Origin: Streptomyces akebiae
GTDB taxonomy: Bacteria; Actinomycetota; Actinomycetes; Streptomycetales; Streptomycetaceae
Assembly: GCF_019599145.1 (NCBI RefSeq)
Contig: NZ_CP080647.1
Span: 10,106,001-10,170,000, forward strand
Reading direction: 5' to 3'
Length of the DNA: 64,000 bases
The stretch's first letter is position 1; each line of letters begins with the position of its first letter. This document shows positions 51,636 through 61,126 of the stretch, in pieces. A program made the translations under genes and the position numbers. The notes beneath the pieces were generated by a model. It did no database searches. It saw nothing but the letters and a program-made list of their open reading frames with translations, and was not told where the DNA came from.

Positions 51636-53819
51636 ATGCGAACCCTGCTCGTCGACAACTACGACTCCTACACCTACAACCTCTTCCAGCTGATCGCGCA
51701 GGTGAACGCGGTCGAACCCGTGGTCCTGCACAACGACTCACCGGACTGCGCGCGGCTCGACCTGAACGCCTTCGACAACGTGGTGATCTCTCCCGGTCCG
51801 GGCGATCCCACCCGGCCGAAGGACTTCGGCGCCTGTGCGCCGATCATCGAATCGGCCCGGCTGCCCGTACTCGGCGTGTGTCTGGGGCACCAGGGAATCG
51901 CCGCCGGGTCGGCCGCGGAGATAGTGCGGGCCCCGGCGGCCAGGCACGGGCACCTCACCGCCGTGCGCCACGACGGACGCGAGCTCTTCCACGGCCTTCC
52001 GCAGGACTTCACCGCCGTGCGCTACCACTCGCTGTGCGTACGGGAGCCGCTGCCGCCGGAGTTGGAGCCGACCGCGTGGGCCGAGGACGGGGTGCTGATG
52101 GGCCTTCGGCACCGTACCCGCCCGCTGTGGGGTGTGCAGTTCCACCCGGAGTCGGTGGCCACGGAGTTCGGCTACGAGTTGTTCGGCAACTTCCGGGATC
52201 TCACGGAGCGGTTTCACCACGAGCGCGGTTCCGCGCGCCGGAGGGCGCCCGTCCGCTCCGGTACCCGTCCGGTATCCGTGAGGGCAGCCTCACGACCCGC
52301 ACCCCGACCCGTCGAGCCACGCCCCTACCGCCTGCACTCCCGGATCATGGAGTCGCCGCTGGACACCGAGGCCGCCTTCACCCGGCTCTTCGCCGACTCC
52401 TCGCACGCCTTCTGGCTCGACAGTTCCCTGATCGACCCGCGGCTGTCCCGCTTCTCGTTCCTCGGCGACGCCTCCGGCCCGCTCTCCGAGATCGTCCGCT
52501 ACCGCGTCGGCGACGGTGCCGTCGAGGTCACGGAGGCGGGCGGGCAGCCCCGACGGGTCGGCGGCACCGTCTTCGACTATCTGCAGACGGCGCTGCGCGC
52601 CCGCCGCGTCGAGAGCCCCGCTCTGCCCGTCGACTTCTCCTGCGGCTACGTCGGCTACTTCGGCTACGAACTCAAGGCCGACTGCGGTGCCGGCGCGAAG
52701 CACACCTCGCCCACCCCGGACGCGTTCTGGATCTTCGCCGACCGGCTGATCGCGGTCGACCACCAGCAGGGCGCCACCTACCTGCTGGCCCTCAGCGACG
52801 GCAGCCCGCGCTCCGACCGTGACGCGACCGTCTGGCTGGAGCACACCGCCGCCGCGCTGGCCGCGCTGCCCCGCCCCCGGCCGACGCCCGTCCCCGACCA
52901 GCGGCCCGTCGACGACGCGCTGCTGGAACCGGCGCTCGTACGCGACCGCTCCCAGTACCTCGCCGACATAGCCGCCTGCCGACAGCAACTGCTCGCCGGG
53001 GAGAGCTACGAGATCTGCCTGACCAACGCCGTCCGGGCGCCCCGCCCGGCCGACGGGCTGCGCTTCTACCGGTCGCTCAGACGATCCAACCCCGCCCCGT
53101 ACGCCGCCTATCTGCGCCTGGACGGCATGGAGATCGCCTGCTCCTCCCCGGAGCGGTTCCTGCGCATCACCCGCGACGGCATGGTCGAGACCAAGCCCAT
53201 CAAGGGCACCGCCCGGCGCGGCGCGGACGAGGCGGAGGACGCCAGGCTGCGCCGGGAACTGACGACCAGCGCGAAGGTACGGGCCGAGAACCTCATGATC
53301 GTCGACCTGCTCCGCAACGACCTCGGCCGGGTCTGCGAAGTCGGCAGCGTCACCGTTCCCCGGCTGATGCGCACGGAGACCTACGCCACCGTGCACCAAC
53401 TGGTGTCCACCATCCGCGGCCGGCTCCGCGCCGACGCGGACGCCTTGGACTGCGTCCGCGCCTGTTTCCCCGGCGGTTCGATGACGGGGGCGCCGAAACT
53501 GCGGACGCTGGACATCATCGACTCCCTGGAGACCGAGGCACGCGGCGTCTACTCGGGCGCCATCGGCTTCCTCTCCTGCAACGGCACCGCCGATCTGAAC
53601 ATCGTCATCCGGACCGCCGTACTGACCGAGGAGGGCCTGCACGCCGGCGCCGGTGGTGCCATCGTGCTCGACTCCGATCTCGTCGAGGAGTACGAGGAGA
53701 TGCTGCTGAAAGCGGCCACATCGCTGCGGGTGCTGCTCGCGGACACGCCCGGCCTGGACGCCGCGCCCCCGACCGAGCGCGTCGTACCGACGCGGGCCGC
53801 GGAGGGCGGGCTCCGATGA
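51636..53819 (+). CDS. pabAB: Fused aminodeoxychorismate synthase (PabA-PabB)
   Basis: A 727-residue fusion: glutamine amidotransferase (about 1-195) with catalytic C82 in GVCLGHQG and the H170/E172 pair in VQFHPES, a Pro/Arg linker (about 200-240), then the chorismate-binding PabB domain (about 245-705). PabB has the PIKGTARRG motif with the active-site Lys of ADC synthases (anthranilate synthases have PIAGT) and PGGSMTGAPKLRTLDIID. It makes 4-amino-4-deoxychorismate, the p-aminobenzoate precursor. The amidotransferase-first order also excludes the phenazine enzyme PhzE. ATG after GGGAGGT. Its end overlaps the nitrate reductase start (ATGA). Confidence 0.93.
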   Translation: MRTLLVDNYDSYTYNLFQLIAQVNAVEPVVLHNDSPDCARLDLNAFDNVVISPGPGDPTRPKDFGACAPIIESARLPVLGVCLGHQGIAAGSAAEIVRAPAARHGHLTAVRHDGRELFHGLPQDFTAVRYHSLCVREPLPPELEPTAWAEDGVLMGLRHRTRPLWGVQFHPESVATEFGYELFGNFRDLTERFHHERGSARRRAPVRSGTRPVSVRAASRPAPRPVEPRPYRLHSRIMESPLDTEAAFTRLFADSSHAFWLDSSLIDPRLSRFSFLGDASGPLSEIVRYRVGDGAVEVTEAGGQPRRVGGTVFDYLQTALRARRVESPALPVDFSCGYVGYFGYELKADCGAGAKHTSPTPDAFWIFADRLIAVDHQQGATYLLALSDGSPRSDRDATVWLEHTAAALAALPRPRPTPVPDQRPVDDALLEPALVRDRSQYLADIAACRQQLLAGESYEICLTNAVRAPRPADGLRFYRSLRRSNPAPYAAYLRLDGMEIACSSPERFLRITRDGMVETKPIKGTARRGADEAEDARLRRELTTSAKVRAENLMIVDLLRNDLGRVCEVGSVTVPRLMRTETYATVHQLVSTIRGRLRADADALDCVRACFPGGSMTGAPKLRTLDIIDSLETEARGVYSGAIGFLSCNGTADLNIVIRTAVLTEEGLHAGAGGAIVLDSDLVEEYEEMLLKAATSLRVLLADTPGLDAAPPTERVVPTRAAEGGLR

Positions 53820-55966
53820 ACGGGCAGGCCGACGGGGTCCGTACGCACTGCCCGTACTGCTCCCTGCAGTGCGGGACGGTGCTGCGGCCCGACCCGGGCG
53901 GGGCCGCGCCTCTCGCGGTCGCCGGGTGGCCGGAGTTCCCGGTCAGCCAGGGGGCGCTGTGCGGCAAGGGGCAGAACGCCGTCGACCTGCTGGGCCCGGC
54001 GGGGCGGCTCGGCACCCCACTGGTCCGCGACGGCCGGGGTGCCCGGCTGCGACCCGCCACCTGGGACGAGGCGCTCGGGCGCGTGGCCTCGGGGATCCGG
54101 TCGGCACAGCGCGCGTACGGCCGGGACGCCGTCGGGGTGTTCGGCGGCGGCGGGCTCACCAACGAGAAGGCGTATCTGCTGGGCAAGTTCGCCCGCGTCG
54201 CGCTGCGGACGTCGGCGATCGACTACAACGGCCGGTTCTGCATGTCGTCGGCGGCGGCCGCCGTGAACCGGGCCTTCGGCGTGGACCGGGGGCTGCCGTT
54301 CCCGCTCGCCGACGTCGCCGGTACCGACTGCCTCCTGCTGGTCGGAGCGAACCCGGCCGACACGATGCCGCCCGCCCTGCGCCACCTGACCCGACTGGCC
54401 GACCACGGCGGCCGGTTGATCGTGGTCGACCCCCGCCGCACCCGCACCGCCGCGCGGGCCGACCTGCACCTGCGCCCCCTGCCCGGCACCGACCTGGCGC
54501 TGGCCCTCGGCATGCTGCACATCGCCCTAGCCGAGGGCCATGTCGACGAGGACTTCGTCGCCGCCCGCACGACGGGCTTCGAGGCCGTCCGCGCCACGAC
54601 GACGGAGTACTGGCCGGCCCGCGTCGAAGGACTGACCGGTGTGCCCGCCCACCGGATACGCGACGCCGTACGGATGTTCGCCCAGGCGCCCACCGGAATG
54701 GTGCTCACGGCCCGCGGCAGCGAGCAGCACAGCAAGGGCACCGACACCGTGCACGGCTGGATCAACCTCTGTCTGGCCCTGGGCAAGGCCGGCCGCCCGT
54801 ACAGCGGGTACGGCTGCCTCACCGGTCAGGGCAACGGGCAGGGCGGGCGCGAGCACGGGCAGAAGGCCGACCAACTGCCCGGCTACCGCAGCCTGAGCGA
54901 TCCGGTGGCGCGGGAACACATCGCCCGCCTCTGGGGCGTCACCCCCGGCGAACTGCCCGGTCCCGGCACCTCGGCCTACGAGATGCTCGACACCGCGGGC
55001 ACGCCCGACGGAGTCCGGGCACTGCTGGTCATCGGCTCCAACCCGGTCGTGTCCGCGCCGCACGCGGACCATGTGGAGCGGCGGCTGCGTGAGCTGGACC
55101 TGTTGGTGGTGGTGGACGTCGTACGGTCCGAGACGGCCGAACTCGCCGATGTCGTCCTGCCGTCGGCCCAGTGGGCGGAGGAGACCGGCACCCTGACCAA
55201 CCTGGAGGGCAGGGTGATCCTGCGCCGCAAGGCCGTCGAGCCGCCCGCCCAGGTGCGCACCGATCTGGAGATCCTCTCCGCCCTCGCGGCCCGGCTGGGC
55301 CGCACCGAGGGCTTCCCGGCCGATCCGCGCCTCGTCTTCGACGAACTGCGGGCCGCGTCGGCCGGCGGCCGGGCCGACTACGCCGGGATCAGCTACGAAC
55401 GGATCACCGCGGAGAACGGGGTGTTCTGGCCGTGCCCGGCGGACGGACACCCCGGAACGCCCCGGCTGTTCCTGGAGTCGTTCGCGACGCCCGACGGCCG
55501 GGCCCGCATGGTGCCCGTCCACCACCGGCCGGCTGCCGAGACCACCGACGAGCGGTATCCGCTGCACCTGATCACCGGACGGCTGCCGGCCCACTACCAG
55601 AGCGGGGCGCAGACCCGTCGGGTGGCCGCGTCACGGGCCGCCGCACCGGAGCCGTACGTCGAGATCCACCCCGCCACGGCGGCCCGGCTCGGCGTGGCGG
55701 ACGGTGAACCGGTGACGGTGACCAGCAGGCGGGGCACGGCCGTCGCCCCGGCCAGCCTGAGCACGGACATCCGCCCGGACGTGGTGTTCATGCCCTTCCA
55801 CTGGCCCGGGCCGGGACGCGCGAACACGGTCACCAACCCCGCGCTCGACCCGGTCTCGCGGATGCCCGAGTTCAAGGTGTGCGCCGTGCGCGTGGCACCG
55901 GTGGCCGCGCTCCGTTCCCGCCTGCCCGGGCGGCCGTCCGCGGCGGCCGCCGTACAACCCCTGTGA
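53816..55966 (+). CDS. nasA: Molybdopterin assimilatory-type nitrate reductase
   Basis: A 716-residue Mo-bis-MGD oxidoreductase of the NasA/NarB/NapA class. The N-terminal [4Fe-4S] cluster is C12-x2-C15-x3-C19-x29-C49 (CPYCSLQCG, LCGKG). The probable Mo-ligand Cys is C142 in YNGRFCMSS, and the C-terminal cofactor-binding block GRLPAHYQSGAQTRRV is intact. It should reduce nitrate to nitrite in the cytoplasm with electrons from the flavoproteins downstream. Formate dehydrogenase is less likely: the ligand is Cys, not Sec, and neighbours are NarK and BFD flavoproteins. The ATG overlaps the pabAB stop, so nitrate reduction and p-aminobenzoate synthesis are coexpressed. Confidence 0.9.
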   Translation: MNGQADGVRTHCPYCSLQCGTVLRPDPGGAAPLAVAGWPEFPVSQGALCGKGQNAVDLLGPAGRLGTPLVRDGRGARLRPATWDEALGRVASGIRSAQRAYGRDAVGVFGGGGLTNEKAYLLGKFARVALRTSAIDYNGRFCMSSAAAAVNRAFGVDRGLPFPLADVAGTDCLLLVGANPADTMPPALRHLTRLADHGGRLIVVDPRRTRTAARADLHLRPLPGTDLALALGMLHIALAEGHVDEDFVAARTTGFEAVRATTTEYWPARVEGLTGVPAHRIRDAVRMFAQAPTGMVLTARGSEQHSKGTDTVHGWINLCLALGKAGRPYSGYGCLTGQGNGQGGREHGQKADQLPGYRSLSDPVAREHIARLWGVTPGELPGPGTSAYEMLDTAGTPDGVRALLVIGSNPVVSAPHADHVERRLRELDLLVVVDVVRSETAELADVVLPSAQWAEETGTLTNLEGRVILRRKAVEPPAQVRTDLEILSALAARLGRTEGFPADPRLVFDELRAASAGGRADYAGISYERITAENGVFWPCPADGHPGTPRLFLESFATPDGRARMVPVHHRPAAETTDERYPLHLITGRLPAHYQSGAQTRRVAASRAAAPEPYVEIHPATAARLGVADGEPVTVTSRRGTAVAPASLSTDIRPDVVFMPFHWPGPGRANTVTNPALDPVSRMPEFKVCAVRVAPVAALRSRLPGRPSAAAAVQPL

Positions 55967-55993
55967 TCGGTCGATCGGTTCCTGGAGGTACCC

Positions 55994-57229
55994 GTGGGAA
56001 GGGAAGACGGCGCCTCGCGCCGCGTTCTCGTGGTCGGCTGCGGCATGGCGGGAGCCCGGTTCGTCAGCAGGCTGACGGCCTTGAACCCCGACATCCGGAT
56101 CACCGTCCTCGACGGTGAACTCCGCCCCGCCTACAACCGCACGCTCCTGACCGGAGTCCTGGCCGGCCACCACCGCCCCGAGGACATCGCCCTGCCCCTG
56201 CCGCCCGGCGTGGACCTGCGGGCCGGAGTCCGTGTCGTGGCCGTGCACCGGGCCACCCGCACGGTCGTCGACTCAACCGGCGCCGAGCACACCTACGACA
56301 CGCTGGTCCTGGCGACCGGCAGCCGCCCCCACCACCCCTGGCCACACACCCGCCCGGCCTCGGGCGGACACCACCTCCACACCCTCGCCGACTGCCGGCA
56401 CCTGACCGCCGCCTGCGCCGATGCCCGCACCTCCGTGGTCATCGGCGGCGGCCTCCTGGGCGTGGAGACCGCTCTTGCCCTCGCCGCCCGCACCCTCCCG
56501 GTGACCCTCGTCCACCGGGGACCCCACCTGCTCCACCGCCGCCTGGACCCAAAGGCCGGCGCGCTGCTCCGCCGCGTCCTGGAGGACGCGGGCGTCACGG
56601 TCCGGACGGGGACGCCCGCGTCGGGTTCCGCCGACGGGCCCGGGGGCCCGGGGGTGCTGCTCGGGAACGGGGACGTGGTGAGCGCCGATCTCGTCGTGGT
56701 CACCGGCGGTACACGGCCCCGGGTCGGGCTCGCGCGTGCGGCGGGGCTCCCGGTGCGGGCCGGCGTGGTGGTCGACGACACGCTGGCCAGCGTCGGCGAT
56801 CCGGACGTGTACGCCCTCGGGGACTGCGCCGAACACCGCGGGGTCGTGCACGACACGGCCGTGCCCGCCTGGCAGCAGGCCGAAGTGCTCGCGGCCAGGC
56901 TGTCCGGCCACGATCGGCACGCGCGGTTCACGGGCGCACGCACCCTCACCCGCCTCATCACGAAAGAGGTCGACCTCGCGGTGTTCGGCGAGGCCACCAC
57001 CGGGATCGGGGCCGGCGCCCGGGACGGTGCCAGGACCGACGTGCTCTCCGTCTCGGACGACCGGCGGCGCGTCTACAAGAAGATCGTCACCCGTCGCGAC
57101 CGCGTCGTCGGCGGCATCCTGCTCGGCGATCTGTCCACCGTCGACACGGTGCGCCGGGCCTACGAGGCGACCGAACCGCTGCCCCCAGGCCGCCTCCACC
57201 TGGTCTCGACCCTCGGAGGCGACGGATGA
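55994..57229 (+). CDS. NAD(P)H/FAD oxidoreductase, nitrate-reductase electron-transfer protein
   Basis: A 411-residue pyridine nucleotide-disulfide-type flavoprotein, like the N-terminal flavin part of NirB/NasB. FAD motif VLVVGCGMAGARFVSRLTAL, NAD motif SVVIGGGLLGVETALALAA near residue 150 and VYALGDCAEH, then a C-terminal ferredoxin-reductase-like region. No [4Fe-4S]/sirohaem domain follows. GTG start with GGAGGT seven bases upstream, 27 bases after nasA. It likely supplies electrons to nitrate reductase. Confidence 0.85.
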   Translation: MGREDGASRRVLVVGCGMAGARFVSRLTALNPDIRITVLDGELRPAYNRTLLTGVLAGHHRPEDIALPLPPGVDLRAGVRVVAVHRATRTVVDSTGAEHTYDTLVLATGSRPHHPWPHTRPASGGHHLHTLADCRHLTAACADARTSVVIGGGLLGVETALALAARTLPVTLVHRGPHLLHRRLDPKAGALLRRVLEDAGVTVRTGTPASGSADGPGGPGVLLGNGDVVSADLVVVTGGTRPRVGLARAAGLPVRAGVVVDDTLASVGDPDVYALGDCAEHRGVVHDTAVPAWQQAEVLAARLSGHDRHARFTGARTLTRLITKEVDLAVFGEATTGIGAGARDGARTDVLSVSDDRRRVYKKIVTRRDRVVGGILLGDLSTVDTVRRAYEATEPLPPGRLHLVSTLGGDG

Positions 57230-58752
57230 CCGCCCGCCTGGTCCTGGTCGGCCACGGCATGGTCGGCCACACCCTGCTGACCGCCCTGGACGCACGCGGC
57301 GCGTTACGGGACCGGCGGGTCACGGTGGTCGCCGAGGAGGACGTACCGCCCTACGACCGCATCCGGCTCTCCCGGTATTTCCACGAGACCGACCCGGAGA
57401 ACCGCCTGTTCCGGCGGACCGGACCCACGGGCCTGCTCCTCGGCGAGCCCGGATTCGGCGATCGTACGGGCCTGCGGACCCGCCTCGGGGACCCCGCTGT
57501 GGCGGTGGACCGCCGGCACCGCCGGGTGACCACGGCCGTCGGCCGTGTCATCGACTACGACCACCTGGTCCTCGCCACCGGCTCCCGCCCCCTCGTCCCG
57601 CCCGTACCCGGAGCCGACGCCACCGGCTGCTTCGCCTACCGGACGGTCGCGGACGTACGGGCCGTCCGGGCGCACTGCGAAGCCACGGGCGCGGGCGTGG
57701 GCACGGTGATCGGCGGCGGGCTGCTGGGCCTGGAGGCCGCAGGCGCGTTACGGGCCCTCGGACTGACGGTCCACGTCGTCGAGTCCGCTCCCTGGCTGAT
57801 GCCCCGGCAACTGGACGAGTACGGCGGCTGGACGCTGCGCCGCCACATCGAGGACCTGGACATCGCCGTCCACACGGGCACCCTCCTCACCGCCGTCGCG
57901 ACCGACGCGCGCAATCGGGTCACCGGCGTGCGGCTCCGGCCACCCGGCGGTGCGTCACCCGTCGCGGTCCGTGCCGATGTGGTCGTGTTCGCGGCGGGGG
58001 TACGGCCCCGCGACGAACTCGCCCGGTCCTGCGGGCTCGCCGTGGGGGAGCGGGGCGGCATCGTCGTCGACGAGACCTGCCGCACCGAGGACGAGCGGAT
58101 CTACGCCATCGGGGACTGCGCGCTCACCCCCGACGGACGCGCGCCCGGAATGCTGGCCCCGGGCAACGCCATGGCCCGGGTGGTCGCCGACCGACTGACC
58201 GGCGGCAGCCAGACCTTCACCGGCTGGGACACGGCGACCCGGCTGAAACTGCTCGGCGTCGTCGTCGCCTCCTTCGGCGACCGGCCGGAGGAGGCGACGG
58301 GGGCGTCCGAGGTCTTCGAGGCGACGCACCTCGACACACGGGCCGGGGTGTACCGCAGTCTGCGCGTGTCGGGCGACGGACGGCTGCTCGGCGGGACGTT
58401 CGTGGGGGACTCCTCCGGCTACGCGGCGTTGCACCCCCTCGTGGGCAGCGGCCGTCCACTGCCCGCCCCCGTCGAGGAACTCGTCGTCCCCGGACCGCCC
58501 CCGGGGTGTTCGGCGGCCGTCGGGCCACTGCCGGACGAGACGGTGATCTGCCACTGCCACGACGTCCCGGCGGGCACGGTCCGCTCCGCCGTCCGGGGCG
58601 GCTGCGCCGACCTGGCGGCGATACGGCACCGCACCCGCGCCGGCAGCGGCTGCGGGGGTTGCGCGGAGACCGTGGCCGCGTTGCTGGCCGAAGGGCCGCC
58701 CACCCCCGGCATCGGCACGACAGCGACGACGGTGACAAGCAGCCCCGTGTGA
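57226..58752 (+). CDS. FAD oxidoreductase with C-terminal BFD [2Fe-2S] domain
   Basis: A 508-residue flavoprotein. An FAD/NAD domain pair (VLVGHGMVGHTLLTAL, VIGGGLLGLEAAGALRALGL, IYAIGDCAL) is followed by a bacterioferritin-associated-ferredoxin-like domain with four Cys: ICHCHD and GSGCGGCAETV (about residues 444-485). This is the NasB-type arrangement for electron delivery to assimilatory nitrate reductase. As with its neighbour, a sirohaem nitrite-reductase domain is absent, so the pair would support nitrate but not nitrite reduction. Overlaps the preceding gene (ATGA). Confidence 0.87.
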   Translation: MTARLVLVGHGMVGHTLLTALDARGALRDRRVTVVAEEDVPPYDRIRLSRYFHETDPENRLFRRTGPTGLLLGEPGFGDRTGLRTRLGDPAVAVDRRHRRVTTAVGRVIDYDHLVLATGSRPLVPPVPGADATGCFAYRTVADVRAVRAHCEATGAGVGTVIGGGLLGLEAAGALRALGLTVHVVESAPWLMPRQLDEYGGWTLRRHIEDLDIAVHTGTLLTAVATDARNRVTGVRLRPPGGASPVAVRADVVVFAAGVRPRDELARSCGLAVGERGGIVVDETCRTEDERIYAIGDCALTPDGRAPGMLAPGNAMARVVADRLTGGSQTFTGWDTATRLKLLGVVVASFGDRPEEATGASEVFEATHLDTRAGVYRSLRVSGDGRLLGGTFVGDSSGYAALHPLVGSGRPLPAPVEELVVPGPPPGCSAAVGPLPDETVICHCHDVPAGTVRSAVRGGCADLAAIRHRTRAGSGCGGCAETVAALLAEGPPTPGIGTTATTVTSSPV

Positions 58753-58781
58753 CAGCCCGCACCGGGCAGCGCGGAAGGACG

Positions 58782-60317
58782 TCAGTCCATCGCGCGGGCG
58801 GACCGCTCGAACGCGGCGGCGATCCGGCGCACACCGAGGACCGCCTGCTCGGGCGGGGTGGAGCCGAATCCGAGGACCAGCGCCGGAACGGGGGTCGCCC
58901 CGGCGGAGTGGTAGGAGGAGAGCGGATAGACGGTGGCCCCGGAACGGACACTGAGCCGGGCCAGCCGGCGCTCGTCCGTACCCGGCGGGAACCCGGCGAC
59001 CAGATGCGTGCCGGCCTTCGGTGACATGACCCGCACCAGGTTGCCGAACTCGTCGTGCAGCGCGCGGACACAGGCTTCCCGCCGCTCCTGGTAGGCCTGG
59101 CGCATCCGCCGGATGTGACGGGCGAAGTGATGGTCCGCCATGAAGTCGTGCACGGCCGCCTGTTCGAGCAGCGGTGGCGCCCCGTACCCGAAGTGCTGGG
59201 CGGCGGCCACGACGTCCACGAGGTCGGGCGGGAGAACGGCGTAGGCGAGCCGCAGAGCGGGGAACAGCGCCTTGTTCAGGGTGCCGAGATAGATGACCCT
59301 GTTCGAGGCGTCCATCCGCTGCAGCGGCGGGAACGGGCTGCCGGAGGAGAACTCCCCGTCGTAGTCGTCCTCGATCACCCAGGCGTCCGACCGCGCCGCC
59401 CAGCCGAGCAGCTGCCCGCGTCTGAACTCCGTCATACGGCGACCCGTCGGGAACTGGTGATTGGGGGTCACCACAGCCATGCGCGCCCAGGGGTAACGGC
59501 TCTCGCCCGAGGAGACGCACAGTCCCTCGTGGTCGACGTCCACCGGGCAGGGGACGACACCGGCGGCCAGGAGTGCGGCCCGGGCACCGGGAAAGCCCGG
59601 GTTCTCGACCAGCACCTGTTCCCCGGGCTCCAGCAGGAGACGGGCCAGCAGATGGGTGATGGTCCGTGTACTGCTGGTGATCACCACCTGTTCCGCCGTG
59701 CAGGACACCCCACGTGCCAGGCCCAGATAAGCGGCCAGTTCCTTGCGTAAGGGCCAGTGGCCGAGCGGGTCCTGAGCGTGCGCCAGGGAGATCGGGAGCC
59801 GGGCGGCGCGGCGTGAGAGGACGCGCGACCAGAGTTTGGCAGGGAAGAGGTCCAGCGCCGGTACGCCGAGGACGAACGGCTGCGCGGCCGCGCTCTGCGG
59901 GCTCGCGTGCCGTTCGCCGCACGCGGGCGCGGCCTGGAGCATCAGCCGTGCGGTCCCGGAGAGCCGGTACGCCCGGCCCGGCTCCTCGGGTGGCGCCGGC
60001 AGCCGGGTCACCTTGGGCGTTGCCCCGTCCTCCCGTCGGCCCTCGCCGTGGCGGACGGCCACATGGGTGCCCGAGCCCACCTGCCCGGTGGCGAACTGTT
60101 CCGTCACGAGTCGTTCGTAGGCGACCAGCACGGTGTTCCTGGAGACCTGGAGCTCCTGGGCGAGCGTCCGGGTGGCGGGCAACCTCACACCGGGGCGGAG
60201 TTGCCCGCTGCAGATGGAGTCCTTGAGACGTTCGTAGAGCTGTTGGTAGAGAGGCTCGGGCAGGTTGCGGTCGAGTGCGAAACCGCCTGACGGCAGTGCT
60301 GTGGACTCACGCGGCAC
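58782..60317 (-). CDS. MocR/PdxR-type regulator (GntR winged helix fused to aminotransferase fold)
   Basis: A 511-residue regulator: winged helix at about 18-85 (PLYQQLYERLKDSICSGQL, LAQELQVSRNTVLVAYERLV) and a fold-type I aminotransferase-like domain (about 140-505) that binds PLP through Lys in YLGTLNKALFPALRL. MocR proteins sense PLP or its adducts with amines and control amine or vitamin B6 genes. The GTG at 60317 is supported by AGGAGGT 11 bases upstream; longer in-frame ATGs add non-family sequence. Convergent with the nitrate/p-aminobenzoate cluster; a PLP-arylamine signal is an attractive but unsupported idea. Confidence 0.88.
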   Translation of the reverse strand: MPRESTALPSGGFALDRNLPEPLYQQLYERLKDSICSGQLRPGVRLPATRTLAQELQVSRNTVLVAYERLVTEQFATGQVGSGTHVAVRHGEGRREDGATPKVTRLPAPPEEPGRAYRLSGTARLMLQAAPACGERHASPQSAAAQPFVLGVPALDLFPAKLWSRVLSRRAARLPISLAHAQDPLGHWPLRKELAAYLGLARGVSCTAEQVVITSSTRTITHLLARLLLEPGEQVLVENPGFPGARAALLAAGVVPCPVDVDHEGLCVSSGESRYPWARMAVVTPNHQFPTGRRMTEFRRGQLLGWAARSDAWVIEDDYDGEFSSGSPFPPLQRMDASNRVIYLGTLNKALFPALRLAYAVLPPDLVDVVAAAQHFGYGAPPLLEQAAVHDFMADHHFARHIRRMRQAYQERREACVRALHDEFGNLVRVMSPKAGTHLVAGFPPGTDERRLARLSVRSGATVYPLSSYHSAGATPVPALVLGFGSTPPEQAVLGVRRIAAAFERSARAMD

Positions 60318-60547
60318 GGCCTGTGCACCTCCTGGATCGCGTGGGAAGGGCTCGTGGCGCTGTACCTGGTCGGGTGCCACCCGTCCGGAAACGGCGGGGG
60401 CCACGCCAGGAGACGTGAGCACCGACGGAGGGTGCCAGTTACCGTTCCGGAGTACGGGACACGCGTGCCGCCTGAGCCGTCCGAAAACCCCCGGCACCGG
60501 GAATCGCCTCCACGCGATCACCGGCCGTCGGTAGCGTGATCGTCGTG

Positions 60548-61081
60548 ATGGTGGGCACCGAAGAAACCCGGCTGGTCGTACTGCGCGGCAACAGCGCCTC
60601 GGGGAAGTCGTCCGTCGCGGCGGGCCTGCGGGAACGGTTCGGCCGCGGCCTGGCCCTGGTCGGCCAGGACAACCTCCGCCGCACGGTGCTCCGCGAACAC
60701 GACCGGCCGGGCGCGGCGAACATCGGCCTGATCGACCTGACGGCCCGCTACGCCCTCGACGCGGGATTCCATGTCGTCGTCGAAGGCATCCTGTACGCCG
60801 ACCGGTACGGCGACATGCTCGCCCGACTGCGTGCCGACCATCGCGGCCCGACGCACGGCTACTACCTGGACGTGCCGTTCGACGAGACCCTCGTCCGGCA
60901 CGCCTCCAAGCCGATCGCCGACGTCGTCGACGCGACCAGGTTGCGGGACTGGTACCGGCCCCACGATCTGCTGTCCGGCGGAATCGAGACGGTCATCTCC
61001 GCCGACAGCGCCCTGGGGGAGACCGTGGACCGCATCATGACCGACACCGGCCTGGCCCACCTGCCCGCGACGGACCGCTGA
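60548..61081 (+). CDS. P-loop small-molecule kinase-like protein
   Basis: A 177-residue ATP-binding protein of the AAA_33/chloramphenicol-phosphotransferase-like group. Walker A is LRGNSASGKSSVA near residue 15, the substrate helix follows in LALVGQDNLRRTVL, and a Walker-B-like GFHVVVEGILY comes later. Such proteins phosphorylate small molecules, nucleosides or tRNA-related substrates; none can be named. A TAGCGT -10-like hexamer at 60532-60537 suggests a near-leaderless transcript starting at GTG 60545 or ATG 60548; an in-frame GTG at 60536 would then be too far upstream. Confidence 0.8.
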   Translation: MVGTEETRLVVLRGNSASGKSSVAAGLRERFGRGLALVGQDNLRRTVLREHDRPGAANIGLIDLTARYALDAGFHVVVEGILYADRYGDMLARLRADHRGPTHGYYLDVPFDETLVRHASKPIADVVDATRLRDWYRPHDLLSGGIETVISADSALGETVDRIMTDTGLAHLPATDR

Positions 61082-61126
61082 TGGTGGCTTGTTCGCGACA
61101 GGCCGCCGTGTCGCTAATCTGTGCGA

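Noticed and set aside
51636..53819. Anthranilate synthase or phenazine PhzE
   Set aside because: PIKGT motif and amidotransferase-first order fit aminodeoxychorismate synthase, not TrpE or PhzE; no other phenazine genes are present.
53816..55966. Formate dehydrogenase
   Set aside because: Neighbours are narK and BFD flavoproteins, and the Mo ligand appears to be Cys in a nitrate-reductase-like context.
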